DNA from: Candidatus Thioglobus sp.
GTDB taxonomy: Bacteria > Pseudomonadota > Gammaproteobacteria > Arenicellales > UBA868
Assembly (NCBI GenBank): GCA_004212795.1
Contig: SHBR01000016.1
Span: 1 to 35,357, forward strand
Direction of reading: 5' to 3'
DNA: 35,357 nucleotides
Part shown: positions 1-8,209 of the stretch, one piece after another
Layout of the letters: every line of letters starts with the position of its first letter
How positions within the stretch are numbered: the stretch's first letter is position 1
Notes under the pieces: generated by a model
The model's input: only the letters and a program-made list of their open reading frames with translations
The model's database searches: none
Told to the model about the DNA's origin: nothing
Made by a program: the position numbers and the translations under genes

Positions 1-1459
1 GACGGTTTATGGCAGTCGATCTGAGTTTTTGGCCGACGATTTCTGCAACCCGTCCACCAATACCGACATCGACCTCGTCATAGATCGTGCAAGGGGTAGT
101 TGTATCCTGAACGGTGCATAACTGAATGGCCAGGCTAATGCGGGATAACTCGCCTCCGGACGCTGCTCGCTCAAGCGGGGAAAATTCGAGGTCGGGTCCC
201 GGTCGAAGTTCAAAATACGGGGTTTCAGAGCCATGGAGTCCGCGCCGGTCTGTGGGCTCATCCTCGAGACGAATTCGAAAAGCAGCCGCTTCGAGTCCAA
301 GTGATGGGAGTAGCTTGTTCACATCCCGACTCATTTTTGCGGCAGTTTTGCCGCGCGCCTCAGTTACGATGCTCGCGAGTTGGTCATAGTCAGATTGTGT
401 TTCAAGGAGTTGTTGTTTTAACAACTCGGGATCATATTCCGCAGGATCAAGTGCTTCCAGGTCATGCTTTAGAGATTCGAGAACGTCTTTTAGGGCGCTC
501 GGGCGGACCTGGTACTTTCTGCCGGCATCATGTAGCGCGGTAATCCGCTTATCCACTTCTTCAAGTTCCATTGGGTCTAGCTCGTAGCCATCACTAAATC
601 GCTGAAGCTCACCAGTCACGTCTGTCAGCTGCGTAGCGATGCCTTCGATTTGTTCTTGAAGGGGCTTCAGCCTTGAATCATACGGCGAAAGCTCGGACAG
701 GCGATGAGCTGCCTTGATGATTAAGGAGGCTGCGGAGACCTCTTCAATCTGATCAAGCTCTTGCAGGATTTGCCAAGCGCCTTGCGCGAGTTCATGAGTA
801 TGCGAGAGCCTGCTATGCCGCGTCTCAAGCTGACTAAGCTCTCCCGGATCCGGTTTTAGCAATTCGAGTTCTTCAACCTGATGTCGCAGGAAAGACTCAC
901 GCTGTTTGCGTTCCTGAAGTCCGGATTCGCTATCGCTCAATCGAGTCTCAAGCCGTTGTGCTTTATTCGAGATCTCGGCGAGTTGTTTGACTTCCTCAAA
1001 AATGCCCGCATCACTGTCTATCAGGAACCGTTGCACTTCGCGTTGGAGTAACCGATGATGCTCATGCTGTCCGTGAATATCGGCCAGCAATTTTCCAAGA
1101 TCACGAAGGGACTGGATGGGAACCGGCTTTCCGTTAATAAAACCGCGAGAACTTTTTTCGCGATAAACCAGCCGTCTCAGCGTACATTCGTCAGCATCAG
1201 CCGTGAGTTCCATTTCACGCAGCCAATCACGAGCCTGCGGCAGGCTCTGGATATTAAAATCTGCCTGAATTTCCGCGTAATCTGAGCCGTACCGGATGAG
1301 ATCAGTTGATGCTCGACTGCCGAGCAGTATTGACAATGCATCGACCAAGACAGATTTACCCGCGCCGGTTTCACCCGTAATCACCGTCATGCCGGACTGA
1401 AAGCTCACCTGAGTCTTTTTGACCACAACAAAGTCGCGGACATCGAGCCAGTTAATCAT
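1..1459 (-). CDS. recN: DNA repair ATPase RecN (C-terminus cut by window edge)
   Basis: RecN is an SMC-like ATPase that acts early in RecA-dependent repair of double-strand breaks. Reading the minus strand from the ATG at 1457-1459 gives 486 codons with no stop. The protein opens MINWLDVRDFVVVKK and has a Walker A motif GETGAGKS near residue 33. A long coiled-coil-rich middle follows. The ABC signature ASGGELSR lies near 150-190 and Walker B YDEVDVGIGG near 45-85. RecN proteins are about 550 residues, so roughly 65-70 C-terminal residues lie beyond base 1. The gene starts 16 nt after the nadK stop, so the two are probably cotranscribed. The assignment is secure; only the missing end is unknown. 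Confidence 0.96.
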   Translation of the reverse strand, partial: MINWLDVRDFVVVKKTQVSFQSGMTVITGETGAGKSVLVDALSILLGSRASTDLIRYGSDYAEIQADFNIQSLPQARDWLREMELTADADECTLRRLVYREKSSRGFINGKPVPIQSLRDLGKLLADIHGQHEHHRLLQREVQRFLIDSDAGIFEEVKQLAEISNKAQRLETRLSDSESGLQERKQRESFLRHQVEELELLKPDPGELSQLETRHSRLSHTHELAQGAWQILQELDQIEEVSAASLIIKAAHRLSELSPYDSRLKPLQEQIEGIATQLTDVTGELQRFSDGYELDPMELEEVDKRITALHDAGRKYQVRPSALKDVLESLKHDLEALDPAEYDPELLKQQLLETQSDYDQLASIVTEARGKTAAKMSRDVNKLLPSLGLEAAAFRIRLEDEPTDRRGLHGSETPYFELRPGPDLEFSPLERAASGGELSRISLAIQLCTVQDTTTPCTIYDEVDVGIGGRVAEIVGQKLRSTAINR

Positions 1460-1475
1460 CTTTTGGTGCCGTGGG

Positions 1476-2336
1476 TTAACCCCAACCCAATTTTGATCTT
1501 AACGCCTGATAATGATTATGCCCCTCAATATGAATCAACTTGGCGCAGGTGTGCGCTTTTGAGATCTCAAGCCTCGAGTTGTAGTGGATTTCTGCAAAAT
1601 CAAGTCCATCGATGAAGATATTGGCGCGCTCGTCTGGCGAGCCGACCAAACCGAGTGAGATTGTTGAGTCGTTTCCAAGGACGATTGGCCTTTGACCGAG
1701 AGAATGTGGGGAGATCGGTGTTAAAACGATAGCGGGCAAGGTGGGCTCCAGGATAGGCCCTCCCGCCGATAAGGCATAAGCTGTGGATCCGGTTGGGGTG
1801 GCAACGATGACACCATCGCCCCGGGAAGGCCCCACGGGTTCGCCATCGACGCGCATGTCGATTTCGATCATTTTTCCGGTCGCCCCTTTTGATAGCGTGA
1901 CATCATTGAGCGCGAGTCGCTCAGAAACCAGTTTTGAGTCTTCAAAACATTTGGCCTGAAGCATGGTCCGTTCTTCAATCAAGTAATGACCGTCCAGCAG
2001 TTGGTCGAGGTGTTCGCCAAAATTTTCAGCTGGAATATCTGTCAGGAACCCGAGTCGCCCCATATTGATACCCACGACAGGTAGATTGACCTGAGCGAGA
2101 GCATTTGCGACGTGAAGCATGGTCCCATCCCCGCCCACGACGATTCCAAGATCAATGGTTTCCTCAATGGATCGCCCGGTGTCGCTAATCCGAAGTCCTT
2201 CGATCTCCTGATGGGTCGTATCACCCAGAAATACGACATTACCCCGTGCTTCGAGGTGCGAGCGAATCTGTGTCAGGGTGGCCTTAATGGCCGTGTCCTG
2301 ATATCGCCCGAAGAGTCCTATTGCGTTGAAAGCCAT
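1476..2336 (-). CDS. nadK: NAD kinase
   Basis: Cytoplasmic NAD kinase phosphorylates NAD+ to NADP+ and sets the cell's NADPH pool. The 286-residue product has the family length. It carries the catalytic GGDGT motif at residues 68-72 (Asp70), an LNDVTLSKG segment at about 143-151 that corresponds to the NAD-binding Asn-acidic pair, and the glycine-rich TPTGSTAY segment at 180-187. The ATG at 2334-2336 fits the usual N-terminus (hydrophobic strand, then GRYQD). No strong Shine-Dalgarno is visible. It is divergent from hrcA across about 148 nt and is followed closely by recN, an arrangement seen in many proteobacteria. Confidence 0.96.
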   Translation of the reverse strand: MAFNAIGLFGRYQDTAIKATLTQIRSHLEARGNVVFLGDTTHQEIEGLRISDTGRSIEETIDLGIVVGGDGTMLHVANALAQVNLPVVGINMGRLGFLTDIPAENFGEHLDQLLDGHYLIEERTMLQAKCFEDSKLVSERLALNDVTLSKGATGKMIEIDMRVDGEPVGPSRGDGVIVATPTGSTAYALSAGGPILEPTLPAIVLTPISPHSLGQRPIVLGNDSTISLGLVGSPDERANIFIDGLDFAEIHYNSRLEISKAHTCAKLIHIEGHNHYQALRSKLGWG

Positions 2337-2394
2337 AAATTAATCTGGTGATCGGTGAGACAGTGACGCCACGCGGGCGGATTGTTTATCTTTA

Positions 2395-2422
2395 TTGCGA
2401 ACCTACTTTGCAGTGGTATTAT
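2395..2422 (+). promoter_or_regulatory. Predicted sigma70-type promoter for hrcA
   Basis: TTGCGA (2395-2400, 4 of 6 to consensus) is followed by a 16-nt spacer and TATTAT (2417-2422, 5 of 6). The predicted transcription start near 2429 gives a leader of about 55 nt before the hrcA GTG. No sigma32-like CCCCAT box is visible upstream of hrcA, unlike grpE and dnaK. Read by eye, not tested. Confidence 0.45.
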
Positions 2423-2484
2423 TGTGAGCCAGTCGCTGGAAAAACTGAACCTGCATTTTACAACCTTTTTCGAGCATAAAAAAC

Positions 2485-3546
2485 GTGTCGGAATCCGCTG
2501 AAGATCTTCAAAGTCTCGAGCTCAATGAGAGGGCTGATCACTTATTGAAGCTTTTGATTAGACGCTATGTGAGTGATGGAGAGCCTGTGGGCTCACGGAC
2601 ATTATCGAGAGATCCCGGACTAGATCTCAGCGCTGCGACGATTCGCAACGTCATGGCGGACCTCGAAGAGCTCGGACTAATTCGGGCGCCGCATACATCG
2701 GCAGGACGAATCCCAACGCAATTGGGCTACCGCGTTTTTGTTAACAGCCTCTTGAAGGTGCAGATGCCAGACCATTCGGGTTCCCGGGAGATTGCGAGCG
2801 CGTTAACGGGCGCAAAAGGAGCTGATGAGTTAATGGATACGGCATCTGAATTATTGTCGGATATTACTCAGTATGCTGGCGTCATTATGTTGCCCGATAA
2901 CGAGACTGCAAAGTTGCGCCAGGTTGAATTTCTGCAGCTCTCGGAAGATCGCGTTTTGGCGATTCTGGTGACTGACGATGGCCGTGTGCAAAATCGAGTG
3001 TTATCTCTTGATAAAAAATTGAGCGCCGCGGAACTTGTCGAAGCTGCTAATTTCTTCAACTCTCGTCATGTCGGCAGAACGCTCCATGAGGTTCGTCATC
3101 AATTGCTTTTGGATATGCAACGCGACAGTGATGCCATGAATCGTATGATGCGCACAGCCGTCGAGATGACGAGCCAGTTGCTTGACGATGAAGAGGGCAG
3201 CGAGGGTGTTGTTGTGAAAGGCGAGACTAAGCTGTTGGGCATTCCTGATTTTGATCAATTGGGTAAGCTCAGGGAAATCTTTGATGCGTTTAAAACCAAG
3301 CAAGATTTGCTCGGACTCCTTGACAAGAGCATGCGCGCAAGTGGCGTTAATATCTTTATCGGCGAGGAGTCGGGATATAGCGCCCTTACCGATTGCAGCG
3401 TTGTGACAGCGCCTTATGAATCTGATGGCAAATGTATAGGAGTTATCGGGGTGATTGGCCCGACCCGAATGTCCTATGAAAAAGTGATTCCGGTTGTCGA
3501 TGTAACAGCCCGGGTCCTGGGTAACGCGCTCCGAAGCCTCCACTAA
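2485..3546 (+). CDS. hrcA: Heat-inducible transcription repressor HrcA
   Basis: HrcA represses chaperone operons by binding the CIRCE inverted repeat; its folding depends on GroEL, which links repression to free chaperone. The 353-residue product has an N-terminal winged-helix domain, with YVSDGEPVGSRTLSR near 31-45 and the recognition region AATIRNVMADLEELGLI near 52-68. A GAF-like middle and the C-terminal RMSYEKVIPVVDVTARVL segment follow. The start is GTG at 2485; no ATG lies upstream in frame near it, and the homologous core begins at LNERADHLLK. It is first of hrcA-grpE-dnaK-dnaJ. No full CIRCE is visible in the window, so its main target is probably elsewhere, most likely groESL (inference). 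Confidence 0.95.
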   Translation: MSESAEDLQSLELNERADHLLKLLIRRYVSDGEPVGSRTLSRDPGLDLSAATIRNVMADLEELGLIRAPHTSAGRIPTQLGYRVFVNSLLKVQMPDHSGSREIASALTGAKGADELMDTASELLSDITQYAGVIMLPDNETAKLRQVEFLQLSEDRVLAILVTDDGRVQNRVLSLDKKLSAAELVEAANFFNSRHVGRTLHEVRHQLLLDMQRDSDAMNRMMRTAVEMTSQLLDDEEGSEGVVVKGETKLLGIPDFDQLGKLREIFDAFKTKQDLLGLLDKSMRASGVNIFIGEESGYSALTDCSVVTAPYESDGKCIGVIGVIGPTRMSYEKVIPVVDVTARVLGNALRSLH

Positions 3547-3583
3547 ACCGTTTTACTTCTTTCTTGTTATTTTTTGTCCTGGG

Positions 3584-3612
3584 GTTGAAACCTCGGATTA
3601 TTGACCCCATTA
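3584..3612 (+). promoter_or_regulatory. Predicted sigma32 heat-shock promoter for grpE
   Basis: GTTGAAA (3584-3590) matches the sigma32 -35 consensus CTTGAAA at 6 of 7. After a 14-nt spacer comes CCCCATTA (3605-3612), which matches CCCCATNT except at the last base. It sits 42 nt upstream of the grpE start, in the hrcA-grpE gap. This would let grpE be heat-induced independently of hrcA. Confidence 0.75.
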
Positions 3613-3654
3613 AACGCAGGGTAACGCACTCCCGCGAGCGAAAAGAGAGGATTT

Positions 3655-4317
3655 ATGCCAGCTTCCGAGCCTGATAATCATTCTGGAACGACAGAAAAAA
3701 GCACTAGCGAGTGTCCTGACGATACTGTCTTGGAGCCTTCAGGGCTATCTGAAGACGGGACTCCTTCTGTAAATGAAGGGGAGCCTAGCGACGCACTCGA
3801 GGATACGGTCGGGGACGAAGAGGAAAGCGAACTTAGCGAGGTAGAGCGTTTAAGCGCGGAGCTCTTGCAGGTAAAGGATGACTTTTTGCGTGCCAAAGCA
3901 GATGCCGAAAACGCGCGTAAACGGGCACAAACGGAAGTGGCCAATGCTCGCCGATACGCGCTTGAGGGCTTTGCATCGGAGCTTTTAAACGTCCGGGACA
4001 GTCTTGATTTAGCTCGCGCGGTTGACCTCCAGCAAACCGAAGGCGTCGTTGAGAGCGTGGTTGAAGGCCTGGAACTCACGCTCAGACAGCTCGATTCTGC
4101 TTTTGAGCGATTTTCGGTTCACGAGCTGAGTCCTGAAGTTGGAGATAAGCTGGACCCAGAATCCCATCAGGCGATGAGCTTAATCGAGTCTTCGGATGTC
4201 TCTCCAAATCATATTTGTCAGGTGATTCAAAAAGGCTACCGCCTGAACGATCGTCTTTTGCGCCCAGCGCGTGTTTTGGTAGCCAAAGCGCCGACGGACG
4301 AATCATCTGACGGTTGA
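3655..4317 (+). CDS. grpE: Nucleotide exchange factor GrpE
   Basis: GrpE is the cytoplasmic homodimeric factor that releases ADP from DnaK and so drives its chaperone cycle; its helices can also act as a thermosensor. The product is 220 residues. Residues 1-62 form a strongly acidic, Ser-rich disordered tail. A long coiled coil follows at about 62-125, then the C-terminal beta-wing with the signature QKGYRLNDRLLRPARVLVAK, which contacts DnaK. The ATG is preceded by a good Shine-Dalgarno (GAGAGGA, about 6 nt away). It has its own sigma32-like promoter, and its stop codon overlaps the -35 box of the next one. Confidence 0.97.
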   Translation: MPASEPDNHSGTTEKSTSECPDDTVLEPSGLSEDGTPSVNEGEPSDALEDTVGDEEESELSEVERLSAELLQVKDDFLRAKADAENARKRAQTEVANARRYALEGFASELLNVRDSLDLARAVDLQQTEGVVESVVEGLELTLRQLDSAFERFSVHELSPEVGDKLDPESHQAMSLIESSDVSPNHICQVIQKGYRLNDRLLRPARVLVAKAPTDESSDG

Positions 4318-4341
4318 AAATTGAATCAAACAACCCCATAT
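4314..4341 (+). promoter_or_regulatory. Predicted sigma32 heat-shock promoter for dnaK
   Basis: TTGAAA (4314-4319), a 14-nt spacer, then CCCCATAT (4334-4341), a full match to the sigma32 -10 consensus CCCCATNT. The -35 box overlaps the grpE stop codon. Spacing is identical to the grpE promoter. It would give dnaK extra transcription relative to grpE. Confidence 0.78.
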
Positions 4342-4363
4342 AAAACACTGGAATAAGTTAGCA

Positions 4364-4378
4364 AGCGTCCACGACGCT
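4364..4378 (+). promoter_or_regulatory. Small inverted repeat in the dnaK leader
   Basis: AGCGT-CCACG-ACGCT is a perfect 5-bp inverted repeat 17 nt before the dnaK ATG. The preceding TTAGCA (4359-4363 region) recalls the left arm of CIRCE, but the right arm GAGTGCTAA is not present, so I do not call it a HrcA operator. It may be a small mRNA hairpin or chance. Confidence 0.25.
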
Positions 4379-4395
4379 GAATTGAGGAAATAAAG

Positions 4396-6321
4396 ATGGC
4401 AAGCATTATTGGAATAGATTTAGGCACTACAAATTCATGTGTAGCAGTCATGGAAGGTGGAAAGCCAAAGGTTATTGAGAATTCGGAGGGCGATCGAACA
4501 ACGCCTTCGGTTGTGGCATTTAGTGATGATGGCGAGGTATTGGTGGGTCAGTCGGCGAAGCGCCAGGCGGTCACTAATCCTCATAACACTATTTTCGCTT
4601 CAAAGCGGCTGGTCGGGCGAAAATTCGATGAAGAGGTCGTTCAGCGAGATCTTGAACTCATGCCTTACAAAATTGTTAAGGCCAAAAATGGCGACGCCTG
4701 GATTGAGGCAGGCGAAAAGCAGATGGCCCCGCCAGAGGTGGCCGCACGGGTCCTGCAAAAAATGAAGCAAACCGCCGAGAGTTATCTCGGGACAGATGTG
4801 ACGGAAGCTGTGATCACAGTGCCTGCGTACTTTAACGACTCTCAGCGACAGGCCACGAAAGACGCGGGGCGTATTGCCGGTCTTGATGTCAAACGGATTA
4901 TTAACGAGCCAACCGCAGCTGCATTAGCCTATGGTCTTGAAAAGCAACAGGGAGATCGCAAGATTGCAGTCTACGATCTGGGTGGCGGTACGTTCGATAT
5001 TTCGATTATTGAAATCGCAGATGTGGATGGAGAGCATCAGTTCGAAGTGCTATCCACTAATGGCGATACTTTCCTCGGCGGTGAAGATTTCGATCGACGT
5101 TTGATTGATTATCTAGCGGATGAATTCAAGAAGGATCAGGGCATGGATTTGCGCGGTGATGCGCTCGCGATGCAACGACTCAAGGAGTCTGCCGAGAAGG
5201 CGAAGATTGAGTTGTCGTCAAGCGCCCAGACCGAGATTAATCTGCCGTACATCACGGCTGATCAGACTGGACCAAAACACTTGAATCTAAAGTTATCACG
5301 AGCCAAGCTCGAAGCGTTGGTAGAAGATCTCATTAGTCGAACCATTAATCCGTGCAAAACGGCGCTGGATGATGCGGGATTGTCTGCATCGGATATCGAT
5401 GATGTGTTGATGGTGGGCGGACAGACTCGTATGCCGAAGGTTCAGGAAACGGTGAAGAACTTTTTTGGAGCAGAACCGCGCCGTGATGTAAACCCGGATG
5501 AGGCCGTCGCTGTGGGGGCGGCTATCCAGGGTGGCGTTCTCGGTGGCGATGTCAAAGACGTGCTGCTTCTTGATGTGACACCGTTGTCTCTGGGTATTGA
5601 AACGCTGGGCGGGGTGATGACCAAGTTAATCGAGAAGAATACGACAATTCCGACGAAGGCGAATCAGGTCTTTTCAACCGCCGAGGATAACCAGACTGCG
5701 GTTACGGTACACGTGCTGCAGGGTGAACGCGAGATGGCCCAGCATAATAAATCGCTTGGACGATTTGATCTTTCGGACATTCCGACCGCGCCGCGCGGGA
5801 TGCCTCAGATTGAAGTGACATTTGATATCGACTCCAACGGTATTTTGCACGTTTCGGCCAAGGATAAGGCGACAGGCAAGGAAAATAAGATCAAAATCAC
5901 AGCAGGCTCGGGCCTTTCTGATGATGAGATTGAGCGCATGGTGCGTGATGCCGAGGAGCATGCCGAAGATGACAAAAAGGCGCGCGAGCTGGTGGATGCC
6001 CGAAATCAGGGTGAAGCGATGGTTCATACGGTTCAAAAAACGCTGAGTGAAGCCGGAGATAAGGTTGAAGCCTCTGATAAAGAGAGTATCGAGAAAGCGA
6101 TCGCTGAGCTTCAAGCTGTATTAACGAGTGAGGATGTTGCTGATATTCAGGCTAAAACCAATACGTTAATGGAGGCGAGTCATAAACTGGCCGAGCAGAT
6201 GTATCAGGCTGAAAGTGACAATGGATCTGCAGATGCGTCAACTGGCAGTGAAGGCGCGCCCGGTGGTGAAGACGTTGTCGATGCAGAATTTGAAGAAGTT
6301 AAAGAGAAAAAAGACGATTAA
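4396..6321 (+). CDS. dnaK: Chaperone protein DnaK (Hsp70)
   Basis: DnaK is the ATP-dependent Hsp70 chaperone of the cytoplasm, working with DnaJ and GrpE; in proteobacteria it also controls sigma32 stability. The 641-residue product has normal length. The nucleotide-binding domain begins [19 protein letters not shown] and includes [13 protein letters not shown] near 196 and [11 protein letters not shown] near 344. The linker [19 protein letters not shown] (about 391-409) leads to the substrate-binding domain and helical lid. The C-terminus is the usual acidic [14 protein letters not shown] tail. A Shine-Dalgarno GAGGA lies about 7 nt before the ATG. Confidence 0.99.
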   Translation: MASIIGIDLGTTNSCVAVMEGGKPKVIENSEGDRTTPSVVAFSDDGEVLVGQSAKRQAVTNPHNTIFASKRLVGRKFDEEVVQRDLELMPYKIVKAKNGDAWIEAGEKQMAPPEVAARVLQKMKQTAESYLGTDVTEAVITVPAYFNDSQRQATKDAGRIAGLDVKRIINEPTAAALAYGLEKQQGDRKIAVYDLGGGTFDISIIEIADVDGEHQFEVLSTNGDTFLGGEDFDRRLIDYLADEFKKDQGMDLRGDALAMQRLKESAEKAKIELSSSAQTEINLPYITADQTGPKHLNLKLSRAKLEALVEDLISRTINPCKTALDDAGLSASDIDDVLMVGGQTRMPKVQETVKNFFGAEPRRDVNPDEAVAVGAAIQGGVLGGDVKDVLLLDVTPLSLGIETLGGVMTKLIEKNTTIPTKANQVFSTAEDNQTAVTVHVLQGEREMAQHNKSLGRFDLSDIPTAPRGMPQIEVTFDIDSNGILHVSAKDKATGKENKIKITAGSGLSDDEIERMVRDAEEHAEDDKKARELVDARNQGEAMVHTVQKTLSEAGDKVEASDKESIEKAIAELQAVLTSEDVADIQAKTNTLMEASHKLAEQMYQAESDNGSADASTGSEGAPGGEDVVDAEFEEVKEKKDD

Positions 6322-6383
6322 TGTTCTCGCGAATGGGTGTCGGTTTAATCAGGCACTTTTAATTAACACATAAGCTCTGCGAG

Positions 6384-6408
6384 GCCGGCTGCATTTGCGC
6401 CGGCTTTT
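6384..6408 (+). terminator. GC-rich hairpin with short T-run between dnaK and dnaJ
   Basis: GCCGGC (6384-6389) pairs with GCCGGC (6399-6404) around a 9-nt loop and is followed by TTTT (6405-6408). The form is that of a weak intrinsic terminator or attenuator. It may lower dnaJ expression relative to dnaK, or act as an mRNA-stabilising 3' end for dnaK. Only four T residues follow, so read-through is likely. Confidence 0.5.
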
Positions 6409-6429
6409 GCAGTTGGTTGGATTGCAAAA
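6405..6429 (+). promoter_or_regulatory. A/T-rich hairpin abutting the dnaJ start codon
   Basis: TTTTGCA (6405-6411) is the exact reverse complement of TGCAAAA (6423-6429), which ends 1 nt before the dnaJ ATG. The 11-nt loop holds the only GGA that could serve as a ribosome site. The T-run of the preceding hairpin supplies the 5' arm. A weak stem here could restrict dnaJ translation at low temperature. This is inference from sequence only. Confidence 0.3.
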
Positions 6430-6430
6430 A

Positions 6431-7546
6431 ATGGCAAAACGAGACTACTACGAAGTACTAGGGGTCGAGAGATCCGCGTCTGAGGCTGATATGAAAAAAG
6501 CCTTTCGTCGGCTCGCCATGAAGTATCATCCGGACCGAAATAAAGAAGACCCTGACGCAGAGCAACGGTTTAAAGAAGCAAAAGAAGCTTACGAAGTCCT
6601 AGCCGATAACCAAAAGCGATCGGCGTATGACCAATTCGGACATGCAGGGGTTGAACAATCCGCGGGCATGGGCGGTGGTGCGGGTGCCGGTGGATTCGGT
6701 GATATCTTCGGTGATATCTTCGGCGATATTTTTGGTGGAGGATCGAGAGGTGGCGGTTCAACCCGTGGTGCCGACCTTCAATACACCCTGGAACTTTCAC
6801 TTGAAGAGGCAGTTCGGGGTTCAGAGTCACGCATCCAGGTGCCGACACAGATCCGCTGTAATACTTGCTCAGGATCAGGCGCTAAGCCCGGAACCTCTCC
6901 AACCCCGTGCAAGACTTGCAACGGGCAAGGTCAGGTCCGCATGCAACAAGGGTTTTTTTCTATCCAACAGGCTTGCCCGGACTGTCGCGGAAGAGGGACC
7001 GTTATCAGTTCTCCTTGTAACGATTGCCACGGTGCCGGGACATCACAAAAAACCAAGACCCTTCAGGTCAAGGTGCCTGCTGGCGTTGATGATGGCGATC
7101 AGATTCGGTTGGCTGGTGAAGGTCAGGGCAGCGCCAGCGGTGCGACTGGCGACCTTTATGTACAGATTCGAACCCGCCAGCATCCCATTTTTTCGCGGGA
7201 CGGCGACAATCTTTATTGCGAGATGCCAATCAGCGTAGCAATGGCGACTCTTGGTGGTGAGATCGAGATCCCAACCTTGAATGGCCGCGCGCAACTCAAG
7301 ATTCCGGCTGAAAGCCAATCCGAGCGCGTTTTTAGGCTTCGCGGAAAAGGCGTCAAAAACGTGCGTTCCGGCGACATCGGCGATCTGTACTGCAAGGTCA
7401 AGATCGAGACGCCGGTCAATCTGAGCAAAAAGCAGAAAGATGCGCTTCGTGCGTTTGACGATTTACTCAAGGCCGGCGGTGACCGACACTCGCCTCGGGA
7501 GAGCTCATGGTCCGATCGCCTGAAAAATTTTTTCACCGCTTCTTAG
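6431..7546 (+). CDS. dnaJ: Chaperone protein DnaJ (Hsp40)
   Basis: DnaJ delivers unfolded substrates to DnaK and stimulates its ATPase. The 371-residue product starts [12 protein letters not shown]; an earlier in-frame codon at 6395 would add 12 residues unlike DnaJ, so 6431 is chosen. The J domain carries HPD at residues 33-35. A Gly/Phe-rich linker (about 76-110) contains three successive GDIF units. Four CxxCxGxG zinc motifs lie at 143-150, 160-167, 182-189 and 196-203, followed by the two C-terminal substrate domains. It follows dnaK after 109 nt that hold two hairpins. A T-rich tract follows the gene (7556-7568) but no convincing terminator stem. Confidence 0.98.
   Translation: MAKRDYYEVLGVERSASEADMKKAFRRLAMKYHPDRNKEDPDAEQRFKEAKEAYEVLADNQKRSAYDQFGHAGVEQSAGMGGGAGAGGFGDIFGDIFGDIFGGGSRGGGSTRGADLQYTLELSLEEAVRGSESRIQVPTQIRCNTCSGSGAKPGTSPTPCKTCNGQGQVRMQQGFFSIQQACPDCRGRGTVISSPCNDCHGAGTSQKTKTLQVKVPAGVDDGDQIRLAGEGQGSASGATGDLYVQIRTRQHPIFSRDGDNLYCEMPISVAMATLGGEIEIPTLNGRAQLKIPAESQSERVFRLRGKGVKNVRSGDIGDLYCKVKIETPVNLSKKQKDALRAFDDLLKAGGDRHSPRESSWSDRLKNFFTAS
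6698..6733 (+). repeat. Three tandem 12-bp units in dnaJ (GDIF repeat)
   Basis: GGTGATATCTTC occurs twice exactly (6698-6709, 6710-6721) and a third time in diverged form (6722-6733). The units encode [12 protein letters not shown] in the Gly/Phe linker of DnaJ. The identical first two copies suggest a recent slippage duplication. Confidence 0.85.
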
Positions 7547-7655
7547 GTCGAGAGCTTTTTCTTTTTTTACCGATCTGATCCTGCAATAGACTAGCCGAGC
7601 GTAAATCGTTTCGGGTATGCTTCGCTACATCCTCCACGACTGATGCTCATAGACG

Positions 7656-8207
7656 TTGATAAAAGTTACAGAAACCTTTTTGCCCGGCGTGTTAATAGTA
7701 GAGCCACGTGTTTTTGCCGATGATCGGGGATTTTTCATGGAGAGTTTCAATTCTAGAGACTTCTCTGATGCCGGATTACCCACTACATTTGTTCAGGATA
7801 ATCATTCTCGATCGACTCGTGGCGTGCTTCGTGGCCTTCACTATCAGTATCCAAAATGGCAAGGGAAACTAGTTCGAGCAATTGTCGGCGCCATTTTTGA
7901 TGTCGCGGTCGACATTAGACACGACTCCCCCCAATTCGGAGAATGGTTTGGTCTTGAGTTGTCTGCCGAGAATCGCAAGCAGCTCTATGTGCCGCCTGGA
8001 TTCGCGCACGGGTTTTGTGTTTTGAGCGACGTATCCGAAATGACCTATAAATGCACCTCGCTTTATGAGCCTGCCGATGATGCATCGGTCTTGTGGAATG
8101 ACCCTGATATTGGCATTCAATGGCCGATTCCCGAACCGATTCTTTCACCCAAAGACATTGATACGTCTCGATTGAAAGATCTGCCCCTGCTTAAAGTATC
8201 TCCGTAG
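7656..8207 (+). CDS. rmlC: dTDP-4-dehydrorhamnose 3,5-epimerase
   Basis: RmlC epimerises dTDP-4-keto-6-deoxyglucose at C3 and C5, the third step in making dTDP-L-rhamnose for surface glycans. The 183-residue cupin has the family hallmarks: FADDRGFFMESFN near 20-32, RGVLRGLHYQ near 54-63 with the catalytic His, and YVPPGFAHGFCVLSD near 109-123. The start is TTG at 7656, with a stop codon just upstream in frame, and the product then aligns with the usual N-terminus (VTETFLPGVLIVEP). The next in-frame candidate is a GTG 11 codons on, inside the conserved strand. rmlD follows after 2 nt. The partners rmlA and rmlB are not in the window. Confidence 0.95.
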   Translation: MIKVTETFLPGVLIVEPRVFADDRGFFMESFNSRDFSDAGLPTTFVQDNHSRSTRGVLRGLHYQYPKWQGKLVRAIVGAIFDVAVDIRHDSPQFGEWFGLELSAENRKQLYVPPGFAHGFCVLSDVSEMTYKCTSLYEPADDASVLWNDPDIGIQWPIPEPILSPKDIDTSRLKDLPLLKVSP

Positions 8208-8209
8208 AA

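Noticed and set aside
3001-3543. 180-codon open frame on the minus strand inside hrcA
   Set aside because: It is antisense to a well-supported HrcA frame, has no recognisable domain and no ribosome site; a shadow of hrcA codon use.
3678-4079. Ser-rich frame antisense to grpE
   Set aside because: Serine runs are the complement of the acidic Glu/Asp tail of GrpE; no independent support.
4359-4380. Possible CIRCE operator before dnaK
   Set aside because: TTAGCA matches the left arm in part, but the right arm GAGTGCTAA is absent; only a 5-bp inverted repeat is real.
6627-7238. 203-codon open frame on the plus strand inside dnaJ
   Set aside because: Out of frame with DnaJ, whose J domain and four zinc motifs are intact; the alternative product has no domain I recognise.
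7556-7568. T-rich tract after dnaJ as an intrinsic terminator
   Set aside because: No convincing GC-rich stem lies directly before the tract; it may only be A/T-rich spacer.
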